Of a DNA stretch of 55,354 nt, positions 33,289-42,240 are shown one piece after another. The number at the start of each line of letters is the position of its first letter. Within the stretch, counting starts at the first letter, position 1. Made by a program: the position numbers and the translations under genes. Under the pieces are notes generated by a model, which made no database searches, was not told the DNA's origin, and saw only the letters and a list, made by a program, of their open reading frames with translations. This stretch comes from Rhodoferax sp. (GTDB taxonomy: Bacteria; Pseudomonadota; Gammaproteobacteria; Burkholderiales; Burkholderiaceae_C), in contig SSFF01000029.1 of assembly GCA_008015235.1 (NCBI GenBank), forward strand, positions 1-55,354, given 5' to 3'.

Positions 33289-34209
33289 CTATGTGACCAA
33301 GAATTTAACAATAGGAGCGTCTGCGTCAGAAAAACTAGCACCAAGTGCAAGCGATCCCCGCCCATGCAATACGCTGGAGCCTCTGCGAAGCAATGAGTCC
33401 GTGACAGATGATGCGCCATCAAAGCGAATCCAGGTGCCGTAACTGCTTACATCATCAAGAACAATTGCGCCATTTTTCCAGGACAACTGCGCGTGAATCC
33501 GTGAGACACGCGGGTCAGCCACAATGAAATTGTTGCTACGGACACGACCTATTGAGACCGGCAAATCAAATGAGTGAAAAGTTGCAGTTTGGCCCAAACA
33601 TTCCAGAGTGACTTCTTTACCCAGCACATCCGAAGAGCTCTTCCAATGTTCTGGGTCAAAGTTACCCAGAACTGTCATCACATCGGTAACAGACTCTTGC
33701 TGCCAATCAATTTGGTAAACCGAACATGGCTCTAAACGGCCTCTCACCGCAATCGGCCCCAATGCACGAAAACTGACACCAGTGCGCTCGGACGCCAAAG
33801 AAACCGTGGTTTCATTGGTCCAGACTTGGCCTGGACCACACAGATCACATAGCCGAGAGGCGACATTGACGGCATCACCGTAACAGTCGCCTTGAACCCA
33901 CTCCACATCGCCTGTGGACAAACCAATACGAAGCGCCATTCTTTGTGCAACGGGCAGTTCCGCCAAAGCAAGATGGTGTTGACGTTGGATGTGTACGCTC
34001 GCATCCACGGCATCCTGAGGCATGGCAAAAATAGCCAAGACACCATCCCCCAGTGTTTTAATCACTTTGCCCTGGTGCTTTTCAACCCAAGATGAGATCG
34101 CCCGGTTAAACCCAGTTACGATTTCTGTAGCACGTGCATTTCCCAACGACTCAAATACAGCCGTGCTTCCGTGCAAATCGGTAAAGACAACGGTTTGCTT
34201 TTCAGACAT
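33289..34209 (-). CDS. Class III adenylate/guanylate cyclase with FHA domain
   Basis: 306 residues. Residues 5-170 form a class III cyclase domain (VVFTDLHGSTAVFE with metal Asp, KTLGDGVLAIF, YGDAVNVASRL). Residues about 205-300 form a forkhead-associated domain (VSIGRVRSNNFIVADPRVSRIHAQL, VLDDVSSYGTWI), which binds phosphothreonine peptides. So it may make a cyclic nucleotide in response to a Ser/Thr kinase. No membrane segment. The gene ends 65 bp from the transposon's target duplication. Confidence 0.92.
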   Translation of the reverse strand: MSEKQTVVFTDLHGSTAVFESLGNARATEIVTGFNRAISSWVEKHQGKVIKTLGDGVLAIFAMPQDAVDASVHIQRQHHLALAELPVAQRMALRIGLSTGDVEWVQGDCYGDAVNVASRLCDLCGPGQVWTNETTVSLASERTGVSFRALGPIAVRGRLEPCSVYQIDWQQESVTDVMTVLGNFDPEHWKSSSDVLGKEVTLECLGQTATFHSFDLPVSIGRVRSNNFIVADPRVSRIHAQLSWKNGAIVLDDVSSYGTWIRFDGASSVTDSLLRRGSSVLHGRGSLALGASFSDADAPIVKFLVT

Positions 34210-34274
34210 AGAGAAACAAGACTAGGCGGTTAGAGGGTGTTGGATCGTATTTGCACAATCAGTATTTTCCCCGT

Positions 34275-35183
34275 TTAGAGGTCGCCCCAAACAATCAATA
34301 CATCCCGACCCTCAACAATCATGTCGACATTCCGGCCAACAGGAAGCATGACTTTGGTGGGAACATGCCCAAATGGCAAATCAGTCAGAACAGGAATTTG
34401 GAGTTTATGCCGAAGCCATTCCACAACAGTTTGAATCTTGAACCCTCGGTCATGCGACGTCAATTTGTATTCAGTGAATTGACCAAATATGAGAGCACGT
34501 TGCTTCGCCAAAACGCCAGAATGCAACAGCTGTGTCAATTGACGCTCGATTCGATACGGATGTTCTCCCACATCTTCCAAGAAGAGTACACCATCATCAA
34601 CAAGCGGGAAAAATGGTGTTGCCAGAAGTGAGCTTAGCGTTGTTAGATTACCGCCCCAGAGCTTGGCATTCGAAACGTTGAATGGCTCCATTGCCTTCGG
34701 TAAGCGCCAACCGACGCCCTCCCCCTGACGTTTGACAACATCCCAGAAACAATCGAGCATGATTTCATCCGGCTCTGTCGCTCCAAACCCCTCACAAAGC
34801 GCAGGTCCCGCCCAGGTCGCCCTTCCGGTTTGGCTCAAAACACCCAATTGCAGCGCCGTAAAGTCACTGAAACCAACAAACTGTGTACCTTGGTCAATGG
34901 CATTGGCCAAGGCACTGTACGGCAGCTGGTCAAGAATGCGCGTTAATCCATAACCACCCCGGGTAATGAGTGCAATGTCTGCGCCACTGGTGGCCGCTCG
35001 CATAATCGATTCAATCCGCACTTGATCATCGCCAGCGAAGCGCTGGTGGCTGCTCAGCGCTGATGCATCTACTTCCACATCACAGCCATTTTTCTCAAGC
35101 AAACGAATGCCACGTCGAAAGGCAAGCTTGTCGCGCACCGCCCCAGATGGAGAGTAGATGTAAATGCTTGGTTTCTTATCCAT
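34275..35183 (-). CDS. ldcA: LD-carboxypeptidase (peptidase S66, LdcA type)
   Basis: 302 residues. Motifs: RGGYGLTRIL, VGFSDFTALQ (nucleophile Ser), LFLEDVGEHPYRIER (Glu) and LPFGHVPTK (His) of the Ser-Glu-His triad. It removes the terminal D-Ala from tetrapeptides during murein recycling in the cytoplasm. It overlaps the tadA-hydrolase gene by 8 bp, so it is translated from the same message. Confidence 0.93.
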   Translation of the reverse strand: MDKKPSIYIYSPSGAVRDKLAFRRGIRLLEKNGCDVEVDASALSSHQRFAGDDQVRIESIMRAATSGADIALITRGGYGLTRILDQLPYSALANAIDQGTQFVGFSDFTALQLGVLSQTGRATWAGPALCEGFGATEPDEIMLDCFWDVVKRQGEGVGWRLPKAMEPFNVSNAKLWGGNLTTLSSLLATPFFPLVDDGVLFLEDVGEHPYRIERQLTQLLHSGVLAKQRALIFGQFTEYKLTSHDRGFKIQTVVEWLRHKLQIPVLTDLPFGHVPTKVMLPVGRNVDMIVEGRDVLIVWGDL

Positions 35184-36501
35184 GTGCTCTTAGTTGGCGA
35201 AAAACACCATCCCAAATGAGTGGATTCTTCAACCCAAGAAATATTGAGGTGTCTGCCATTGCCGACTCCTGAAATGTAATCTTGAATCGGTCTTGGAATA
35301 GGCGAAAATTCTGTCCCTGTTTTGGGCCGACATAGGCTACAGCATCCGGTATCTTGGCTGCAGGCAAAGGAGGGAGTTTTCCAAGGTCCACAGTCGCGTT
35401 GAGTCGGGACAGCATACCCGTCATATGGCCGGCATCGGGATATGGCGTACACAGGGCCTGCGTAGTTTCCACGTCACCATCTGACAAATCGTTGAGAAAT
35501 TCAGCGAACTGGCGCCTGGAAAGTATGGAGTATGCATAAGAACCACGCACCGAGACGTCTGCACAAGCAGGATTAAGCAAGGTCAGACCACTGACATCTA
35601 GTCGGGTTGCCGCGGCAAGATGAAGCGCAAGCTCACACCCAGTATCTTGCGCGACGATGTGAATGCACGAAAAATCGGAACGCTCCAATAGCTCTTTAAG
35701 AACTTTCACTTGAAATGTCAAGTCAAGGAGCTCTCCCCCTCTTTTTGTTTTATCGCTGCCGCCATGGCCAGGGAGGTCCACCGCCCAAATACACCAATCT
35801 GGCGGAATATCCGCAGACAGCAAGTCGCGATAGATGTAGCTCCATGAGGTGGCACCATGCAAGCACAATATCAAGTGTTTTGGGGGAACCGAGGACTGAG
35901 GCGAACCCCAAATTTGCATTCGCAACCCCTGCAATGCAGGCAGGTCATTGACGACAGTTGGTTGTGATTTAGGCATCAACGCAACGAGTGAGGCCAAATC
36001 AACACGTAAGGCATCTTCCCGCAAATGCATGCCCGACGACAGCTGCTTTTTTGAGCGTAAGCGTTGGAAATATCCTGCCAAATACTCGGCACACTGTGTC
36101 TGCATTAGACCCCCATGCACCTCACAGTGGTGGTTTATCTGCGGTTCAGCTGGGATATCAAGTACGGAACCACATGCACCAGTTTTGGGATCGCTGGCAG
36201 CGAAGTAAAGCTTTGCAATGCGCCCATGGAGGATTGCCCCCATGCACATAGCACAAGGCTCCAAAGTGACATACATCGTGCATTGGGACAGCCGGTAGTT
36301 TCCAAGTGTCTGGGCTGCCGCACGAATAGCAACTATTTCAGCATGGGCAGTAGGATCGCACTGTGAAATGGTCTGGTTGTGACCAACCGCTATTACTTGG
36401 TCATTGAGTGTTAGTACTGCCCCAACAGGCACTTCTCCCAACGTCTCTCCAACTTGCGCCTGCTCCAGTGCAAGTCGCATGAAATACTCATGCGACTGCA
36501 T
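35176..36501 (-). CDS. tadA: Fusion: tRNA adenosine deaminase TadA + alpha/beta hydrolase
   Basis: 441 residues. The first about 155 are TadA: HAE (zinc ligand and proton shuttle) and PCAMC, the enzyme that makes inosine at tRNA wobble position 34. After a linker, residues about 195-441 form an alpha/beta hydrolase (HGATSWSYIYRDL, DLPGHGGSD, and AQDTGCELALHL where a haloalkane dehalogenase-like Asp stands at the nucleophile elbow). The ATG at 36501 overlaps the stop of the upstream gene by one base; a TTG at 36531 would overlap more. The frame is continuous, so this is a real fusion, not two genes. Confidence 0.88.
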   Translation of the reverse strand: MQSHEYFMRLALEQAQVGETLGEVPVGAVLTLNDQVIAVGHNQTISQCDPTAHAEIVAIRAAAQTLGNYRLSQCTMYVTLEPCAMCMGAILHGRIAKLYFAASDPKTGACGSVLDIPAEPQINHHCEVHGGLMQTQCAEYLAGYFQRLRSKKQLSSGMHLREDALRVDLASLVALMPKSQPTVVNDLPALQGLRMQIWGSPQSSVPPKHLILCLHGATSWSYIYRDLLSADIPPDWCIWAVDLPGHGGSDKTKRGGELLDLTFQVKVLKELLERSDFSCIHIVAQDTGCELALHLAAATRLDVSGLTLLNPACADVSVRGSYAYSILSRRQFAEFLNDLSDGDVETTQALCTPYPDAGHMTGMLSRLNATVDLGKLPPLPAAKIPDAVAYVGPKQGQNFRLFQDRFKITFQESAMADTSIFLGLKNPLIWDGVFRQLRAHG

Positions 36502-38258
36502 CAGTGAGGGAGTTTCCTTTGTGCTACCCAATCAACGAATTGCTGGGGCAAGAGAGGTTTTGCATACAGGTAACCCTGCCCTTCATGGCATCCAAGCTGA
36601 CGCAGTTGCTGCGCCTGAGCATCGTCCTCGATCCCCTCTGCTATGACCGTGAGCTTCAAATTCCTGCCAAGCTCAATCACCATGGCAGCAATGTGTCCAC
36701 CACTTACCGGTTGCGTTAATTCGTCAACAAAAGCACGGTCAATCTTCAGGCGGTCGATCGGTAATTGGCGCAAATGGCTGAGGGAAGAATAGCCTGTACC
36801 GAAATCATCAATTGCTATCGAGATGCCAAGTTTGCGAATGGAATGCAAGGTTTCCAGCATGAAGTCTGCATCCTCCATCGCAACAGACTCAGTGATTTCA
36901 AGTTCCAAGTTCACTGGGTTTACGCCAGTATCTGCCAGTGCACGCTGCAAGTTCTCCAAGAAATCGGGGTGTCTGAACTGCATCTGGGAAACATTGACAG
37001 ACATTCGCAAATCCGGCAAACCCAGCGCTTGAAAACGCCGGAGCTCATGGCATGCCATGCGCAACACCCAGTCACCAATTGCGACGATCATTCCAGAGGC
37101 TTCGGCCAATGGTATGAACCGGTCAGGGGGAACAAAAGCTCCATCTTCCCGGCGCCATCTAATCAGTGCCTCTACCCCCACAATAGCTTGTGTAGAGAGA
37201 TTGACCTGCGGTTGATACACCACGAACAAGCGCTCGCTTTCGACCGCTTGCCTCAGATTCTGCAGCAGGCGCACGCGTTCACGGATGTCCGAACCCATTT
37301 CCGAGGAATAGACGACAAAGCTTCCCCGGCGGCTTTTCTTTGCTCTCTTGAGCGCAATATTGGCGTCTTTCAGTGCATCGCGACCGGAAATGTCTGCTGT
37401 GAGTTGACGCGTCAGACCCAAGGTGGCTGTAATCACCATGGCATCGTCTTGGACCTGGAATGGCTGCCTGAACATGGAAAGAACGCGAACAGGCTCCATA
37501 ACTGCAGCAGGGCCCATGAGTGCAAAAGTGTCCCCACCAATGCGGGCCAACAGTACATCAGGTCCAAGTTCGACCTTCAACCGTTCCGCAACCGATTGAA
37601 GCAACCGGTCTCCCTGTTGGTGACCAAGCGCGTCATTGATCTCAGAAAAATCATCGATATCAACGATCGCGATTGCATCCTGACCGCATGCACCGGACTT
37701 CAATTTTGCATCTGCCAAATCCAAGAACTTGTTGCGATTTGGCAGCTTCGACAGTCGGTCGTAAAACGCGAGTTCATCCAGCTTCTTGATTTGCTCATAA
37801 GCACGCAACGCTGCTGTAACCGTTGCGTACAACTTGGTTCGCGTGAGCTCGGACTTTGTTTTGTAATCGTTGATGTCGAAATCGTGGATCGTTTCGATTT
37901 CTGGGGCGTAGCCAGGCTGGCCTGTTCTTAAGATGATCCGCAACTCTTCGAGTTTGAAGTCCTGGCGGATGGTCTTTACCAACTTCAGGCCGGCATCTTC
38001 TCGCTCCATGACCACATCCAGCAAAACGACCGCAATTTCTTGCTCTCTACGCAGAAGCTCAGTCGCCTCATCTGCAGAATATGCATGAATAAATTCAAGT
38101 CGCCGCCCCAAGATCTTGACACCAGAAAGTGCAAATATCGTTGCGCGATGAACATCCGGTTCATCATCAATAACCATCAGCCGCCAGACGGGTTCCTTGG
38201 TCAAGGAACCATCAACATCGTCATCGAGGAAATGAAGAGCATCCGACTCAACGTCCAT
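36501..38258 (-). CDS. Response regulator with GGDEF and EAL domains
   Basis: 585 residues. A receiver domain (about 25-150; phosphoacceptor Asp81 in VVLLDVVM), then a GGDEF domain whose signature reads GGDTF (near 240) and an EAL domain with intact EALIRW (near 362) and later DDFGTGYSSL. Because the GGDEF signature is changed at its Glu, the protein is probably a c-di-GMP phosphodiesterase controlled by phosphorylation. No cognate kinase is adjacent. Last gene-to-gene junction with tadA is TGATG. Confidence 0.92.
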   Translation of the reverse strand: MDVESDALHFLDDDVDGSLTKEPVWRLMVIDDEPDVHRATIFALSGVKILGRRLEFIHAYSADEATELLRREQEIAVVLLDVVMEREDAGLKLVKTIRQDFKLEELRIILRTGQPGYAPEIETIHDFDINDYKTKSELTRTKLYATVTAALRAYEQIKKLDELAFYDRLSKLPNRNKFLDLADAKLKSGACGQDAIAIVDIDDFSEINDALGHQQGDRLLQSVAERLKVELGPDVLLARIGGDTFALMGPAAVMEPVRVLSMFRQPFQVQDDAMVITATLGLTRQLTADISGRDALKDANIALKRAKKSRRGSFVVYSSEMGSDIRERVRLLQNLRQAVESERLFVVYQPQVNLSTQAIVGVEALIRWRREDGAFVPPDRFIPLAEASGMIVAIGDWVLRMACHELRRFQALGLPDLRMSVNVSQMQFRHPDFLENLQRALADTGVNPVNLELEITESVAMEDADFMLETLHSIRKLGISIAIDDFGTGYSSLSHLRQLPIDRLKIDRAFVDELTQPVSGGHIAAMVIELGRNLKLTVIAEGIEDDAQAQQLRQLGCHEGQGYLYAKPLLPQQFVDWVAQRKLPH

Positions 38259-38421
38259 GTTGTTTTACACCCTCACGGTATTGCATTAGTGCATTGTGCA
38301 CCATTAGTTTTCTATGTGAAGCACCACGCATTCCTGCACACCATCTAAATGTCAGTTTCTAGGGTAATTACCAATGACGCAAGGTCGACTGCAAGCAGGT
38401 AAGTCGATGTTCATTCAAGAG

Positions 38422-38928
38422 CTATCGTTCCCGAATGCGCGCGATCACCATGGATGCACTTAGTGTGGCAAAAACTACAAACCAAATGAATGACCAATTG
38501 GCAATGGTCGCCCCCATGAAGGTCCAGTCGATTTTTGAGCAATCTCCGCTACCCTTGAAAATCATAGGAAGTACACGCTGTAGAGGAAAGTTCTCGATCA
38601 TTCCGTACAGGTCCCGTCCACAGGAAACCACCTCAGGTGGATACCATTGCAGCCAGCTTTGGCGCGCGGCGACAAACGCTCCTGCAAAGGCGGCAACCGA
38701 AGCCAGGCTTCCAAAAATGATGAAGCCTGCTCTATGCAGGGGGAGTGCTGCCAAAATGCAAAAAATACCAACCAGCAAGAGTAGATAACGCTGGACGATA
38801 CACATTGGGCAGGGTTCAAGCCCTACGGCATGCTGCAGATAGAGACCAAAAAGAAGCATTGAAAAACAGGTAAAACCGAGGGCATACATGACGCCTTGAA
38901 ATCTTTGGCCAATCCAGTCCCGCAACAT
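38422..38928 (-). CDS. dsbB: Disulfide bond formation protein B
   Basis: 168 residues, four membrane segments, first redox pair in EPCPMCIVQR and second pair in SCGRDLYGMIENFPLQRVLP...GSGDC. It reoxidises DsbA using quinone in the inner membrane. Start at 38928 with GGAG five bases upstream; a GTG at 38958 is also in frame. Chromosomal DsbB, distinct from the shorter BdbC-like copy in the transposon. Confidence 0.95.
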   Translation of the reverse strand: MLRDWIGQRFQGVMYALGFTCFSMLLFGLYLQHAVGLEPCPMCIVQRYLLLLVGIFCILAALPLHRAGFIIFGSLASVAAFAGAFVAARQSWLQWYPPEVVSCGRDLYGMIENFPLQRVLPMIFKGSGDCSKIDWTFMGATIANWSFIWFVVFATLSASMVIARIRER

Positions 38929-39111
38929 CGCCACTCCATCAAACGTTGAGCCAACCACCGCAAACCGCGATTCACGACATTATGTACGTCATCATGCAAG
39001 CCAACAGATTTCATCAAGGGTCATGTTGATACTTAGGACTTCGTACAATCGCAGGTGACCTTGGGTTCACTTCGTGTCCCATCTCCTCATTTTTTACTGC
39101 TGTTACCAGAT

Positions 39112-39384
39112 ATGCCACGTACCGTTCAATGCATCATGCTCAAGAAGGAAGCTGAAGGTTTGGATTTTCCGCCTTACCCTGGGGACTTGGGAAAGAAAAT
39201 ATGGGAATCCGTCAGCAAGGAAGCCTGGGCTGCTTGGCTGCGCCATCAGACCATGCTGGTCAATGAAAACCGTCTGAATCTGGCCGATGCCAAGGCACGT
39301 CAATATCTGGCCCGGCAAATGGAAAACCACTTTTTCGGACAGGGTGCGGATGCTGCACAGGGTTACGTGCCCCCTGGTGGATAA
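39112..39384 (+). CDS. yggX: Probable Fe(II)-trafficking protein YggX
   Basis: 90 residues, the family's usual length, with the conserved N-terminal Cys ([20 protein letters not shown]) and [15 protein letters not shown]. YggX protects iron-sulfur proteins from oxidative damage. Start at the ATG beginning MPRTVQC. Confidence 0.96.
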   Translation: MPRTVQCIMLKKEAEGLDFPPYPGDLGKKIWESVSKEAWAAWLRHQTMLVNENRLNLADAKARQYLARQMENHFFGQGADAAQGYVPPGG

Positions 39385-39390
39385 ATGCAC

Positions 39391-40143
39391 CTAAAGGTTG
39401 GCGAACATTTCGCCAACCTTGTGGGGGATGAATGGGGCCTCCAGAACGCCAGTTGCACCTGCAGTCTCCATTTGCAGCCGCTGCGCCCAGTTACAGTCAT
39501 GCGGAACAACTGCCACGATCGCATAGGGTGGGCAGACGTGTGATTTCAGTGCCTGAATCAATGCTGCTGCATCGGCATCAGGTAATTGGCTGCTTACGAC
39601 AACGATATCAACCCCCTGCTGTCCAAGATGCTCGGCCGCCTGTCCGGCATCAACCGCTTCAACCACATGTGCAATACCTTGAAGAGACAAGCGGGCTTTC
39701 AGGTATAGCTGTTCCTCTCGCGGCAATCCAATGATCAACGCAGTTTTGTATCCAGGCGGAATAGTGGCGTGACTGGCAGGGTTGAGGTCCAGGGTGGGGT
39801 CATGCAAATGCGCAGTAGCCTGCAATCCGCTGGCAAACAAGACCTCCAATTCCGCGATGACCTGTTTCCACTGAAGTGGCCGCGAAACCACTTTCCAAGC
39901 TCCTTGGAAAAAGGCAGGGTCGCCGACAACAATCGTCTTGGTGTGGGGCCTGAATGTCGGAGACTGCACCTCCAATGCCGCCTCATGACTCTCCGCATCG
40001 AGCAATACGACATGGGGCACCAGCATCCGTCCTGGCTGCCAAAGCCTGTACTGCACATCCTGTCCATCGGACAGGCGAAACATTGTCTGAAGTGCATGGC
40101 GTTCATCTGCAGAAAATCCGACCGTCTTGACGAAGACATTCAT
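39391..40143 (-). CDS. Protein with two degenerate receiver-like domains
   Basis: 250 residues from the ATG at 40143 (an upstream ATG at 40155 is possible). Two Rossmann-like segments resemble CheY receivers: residues 1-110 with VVLLDAESHEA at the phosphoacceptor place, and 130-250 with VDIVVVSSQLPDADAAALI, where the Asp is replaced by Ser. The second ends with EAPFIPHKVGEMF, like the alpha-5 face. Likely a protein-interaction module without phosphotransfer in the second half. It follows the ABC permease gene on the same strand. Confidence 0.6.
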   Translation of the reverse strand: MNVFVKTVGFSADERHALQTMFRLSDGQDVQYRLWQPGRMLVPHVVLLDAESHEAALEVQSPTFRPHTKTIVVGDPAFFQGAWKVVSRPLQWKQVIAELEVLFASGLQATAHLHDPTLDLNPASHATIPPGYKTALIIGLPREEQLYLKARLSLQGIAHVVEAVDAGQAAEHLGQQGVDIVVVSSQLPDADAAALIQALKSHVCPPYAIVAVVPHDCNWAQRLQMETAGATGVLEAPFIPHKVGEMFANL

Positions 40144-40151
40144 CGCTCGAC

Positions 40152-41111
40152 TCAACGCTCTTTACTGTAGGGGCGTCCAAGTGCCTGTGGCGCTACAGCT
40201 TTCCCAATGAGCCCAGCCAGCAACACTACAGTCAGCACGTACGGCAACGCTTGGATCATCTGAACCGGAACTTCCCCGATACCCGGAACACTGACTCCCT
40301 GCAAGCGAATGGCAGCAGCATCCATAAACCCAAAAAGCAGGCATGCCCCCATGGCCCCCACAGGATGCCAGCGCCCGAAAATCAGTGCAGCAAGGGCCAT
40401 GAAACCGCGCCCTGCTGTCATGTTGGGTGAAAAGCTCGCGCTCTGTGCCAGCACCAGATAGCTTCCTGCCAGCCCGCACAAAGCGCCGTTGATCGTCAAT
40501 GCTGCATAGCGCAGACGAATGACTGAGACACCCGCTGCATCCACCATCTGAGGATTCTCACCTACGGCTCTCAAACGCAATCCAAACCGTGTCTTGAACA
40601 TCAGCCACCAACACGCCGGGACCAGAGCAAATGCCAGATAGACAATGAAATTATGGTTGATCAACCCATTCAATACCCCAGCCTGGTGGGTAACGGCTGA
40701 AACGCCAATACCTTCAAACAGCGGTTGAATCCTTACCTCTGCGGTGACGGGAGGCGTCTGACCTCCCTGGGAAAACATGGCAATTCCCAAGACTGCTGTC
40801 AGTCCCGCCGCAATGATGTTGATAGCCACCCCAGAAACCACTTGATCACCCTGGTGGCTTACACAGGCCAGACCATGCAGCCAGGAAAGCGAGATAGCGG
40901 TCAGCATCGCCGCAAACAAGGCCAGACTGGTTGAACCTTGCAGTGCGCCAACGGCACCGGCGGCAAAGGCCGCAAAGAGCATCTTGCCTTCCAGTCCGAC
41001 GTCGACAACGCCACTGCGCTCAGAAAACATGCCCGCCAAGGCACAAATCAACAGAGGAGTAGACACCCGCAGCGTCGACGCAAACAGGGAACCCAGCAGT
41101 GCCTCATCCAT
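40152..41111 (-). CDS. Nucleoside ABC transporter permease (second subunit)
   Basis: 319 residues, eight to nine membrane segments, of the branched-chain-amino-acid-like permease family used by BMP-type nucleoside importers (SGVVDVGLEGKMLF, AVGENPQMVDAAGVSV). Overlaps the first permease gene by 8 bp. Confidence 0.9.
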   Translation of the reverse strand: MDEALLGSLFASTLRVSTPLLICALAGMFSERSGVVDVGLEGKMLFAAFAAGAVGALQGSTSLALFAAMLTAISLSWLHGLACVSHQGDQVVSGVAINIIAAGLTAVLGIAMFSQGGQTPPVTAEVRIQPLFEGIGVSAVTHQAGVLNGLINHNFIVYLAFALVPACWWLMFKTRFGLRLRAVGENPQMVDAAGVSVIRLRYAALTINGALCGLAGSYLVLAQSASFSPNMTAGRGFMALAALIFGRWHPVGAMGACLLFGFMDAAAIRLQGVSVPGIGEVPVQMIQALPYVLTVVLLAGLIGKAVAPQALGRPYSKER

Positions 41112-42240
41112 GCTGCACTCCTTCGGTTGGTGCCACTGCCTTTGACAGCCCGGAAATCAGCAGCACACGTGAAAGAAGCGGGGCAACGACATACACCATT
41201 GCTCCGGAGAACAGCACGATGAAACCTTGCAGCATGACCACCATATCGCGGCTAAATCCTTGCACCTCAAACGCCACTTCCGCACCACCTTGAAACAAGG
41301 CACCAAAAAGCAAGCTAGCCAACAGAATGCCTACAGGATGATTGCGCCCCATCAATGCGACCGCGATACCCGTGAATCCTGCACCGCTAACGAACTCCAA
41401 CAGCAACCTACCATTGACCCCTGCAATTTCGTTCATCCCCACCAAACCTGCCAACGCACCAGAAATCGACATGCTCAGCAGAATCTGGTTTTTGGCGGCA
41501 ATACCGGCATACGCTGCTGCTCCCGGACTGGAGCCTACGGCACGCAAACGGTAGCCCGAACGCGTATGCCAAAGATAGAAATACACCATGGCGGAAACCA
41601 AAAGCGCAATCACCACACTCAGATTCAAAGGAGAGGCAGGCCACTCGATACCGATCCATGCGAGGGCTTCATGCACGCGGGGTAGCTTGGCTGCGTCGAC
41701 AAACGCAGCGCTTTCAACCGACATGGAGCCAGCGGGCCGCAAATGATTCACCAGCAAATACACCAGAACACTGCTGGCGATAAAGTTGAACATGATGGTG
41801 GTGATGACAATATGACTCCCCCGATAGGCTTGCAAGTACGCTGGAACGGCGCCCCACAGCATCCCTGCAAATGCACCGGCCAACATCATGAATGGCAGCA
41901 AACTCCAGCCAGGCACATGCCCCCCCAACCACAGCGCCGCCAAGCCAGTCCCTAGCCCCCCCATGATGGCCTGCCCTTCTCCACCGATATTGAAGAGGCC
42001 ACCATGAAACGCTACCGCAACGGCCAACCCGGTAAACACGAAAGTGGTCGCATAGTAGAGGGTGTAGCTGAAGCCACGGGCCGAGCCAAATGCCCCCTGA
42101 ATGAGCACACCCATCACCTGTGCAGGTTGTTGGCCAACCAGCGCGACCACCACCGATGCGGCTAGCATCGCAACTGCCAAGCAGACCACTGGCAGCAGGT
42201 ACAAATCCGCCCAACGGGGCAACGGAGCAACAACTTTCAT
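41104..42240 (-). CDS. Nucleoside ABC transporter permease (first subunit)
   Basis: 378 residues with about nine membrane segments; the EAA-like loop and FNIGGEGQAIMGGLG and AVGSSPGAAAYAGI blocks match the permeases partnered with BMP lipoproteins. The ATG at 42240 overlaps the ATPase stop by 4 bp. Confidence 0.9.
   Translation of the reverse strand: MKVVAPLPRWADLYLLPVVCLAVAMLAASVVVALVGQQPAQVMGVLIQGAFGSARGFSYTLYYATTFVFTGLAVAVAFHGGLFNIGGEGQAIMGGLGTGLAALWLGGHVPGWSLLPFMMLAGAFAGMLWGAVPAYLQAYRGSHIVITTIMFNFIASSVLVYLLVNHLRPAGSMSVESAAFVDAAKLPRVHEALAWIGIEWPASPLNLSVVIALLVSAMVYFYLWHTRSGYRLRAVGSSPGAAAYAGIAAKNQILLSMSISGALAGLVGMNEIAGVNGRLLLEFVSGAGFTGIAVALMGRNHPVGILLASLLFGALFQGGAEVAFEVQGFSRDMVVMLQGFIVLFSGAMVYVVAPLLSRVLLISGLSKAVAPTEGVQHG

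Noticed and set aside
38422..38958. dsbB as part of the transposon's redox module
   Set aside because: It lies outside the right inverted repeat and is the ordinary chromosomal DsbB.
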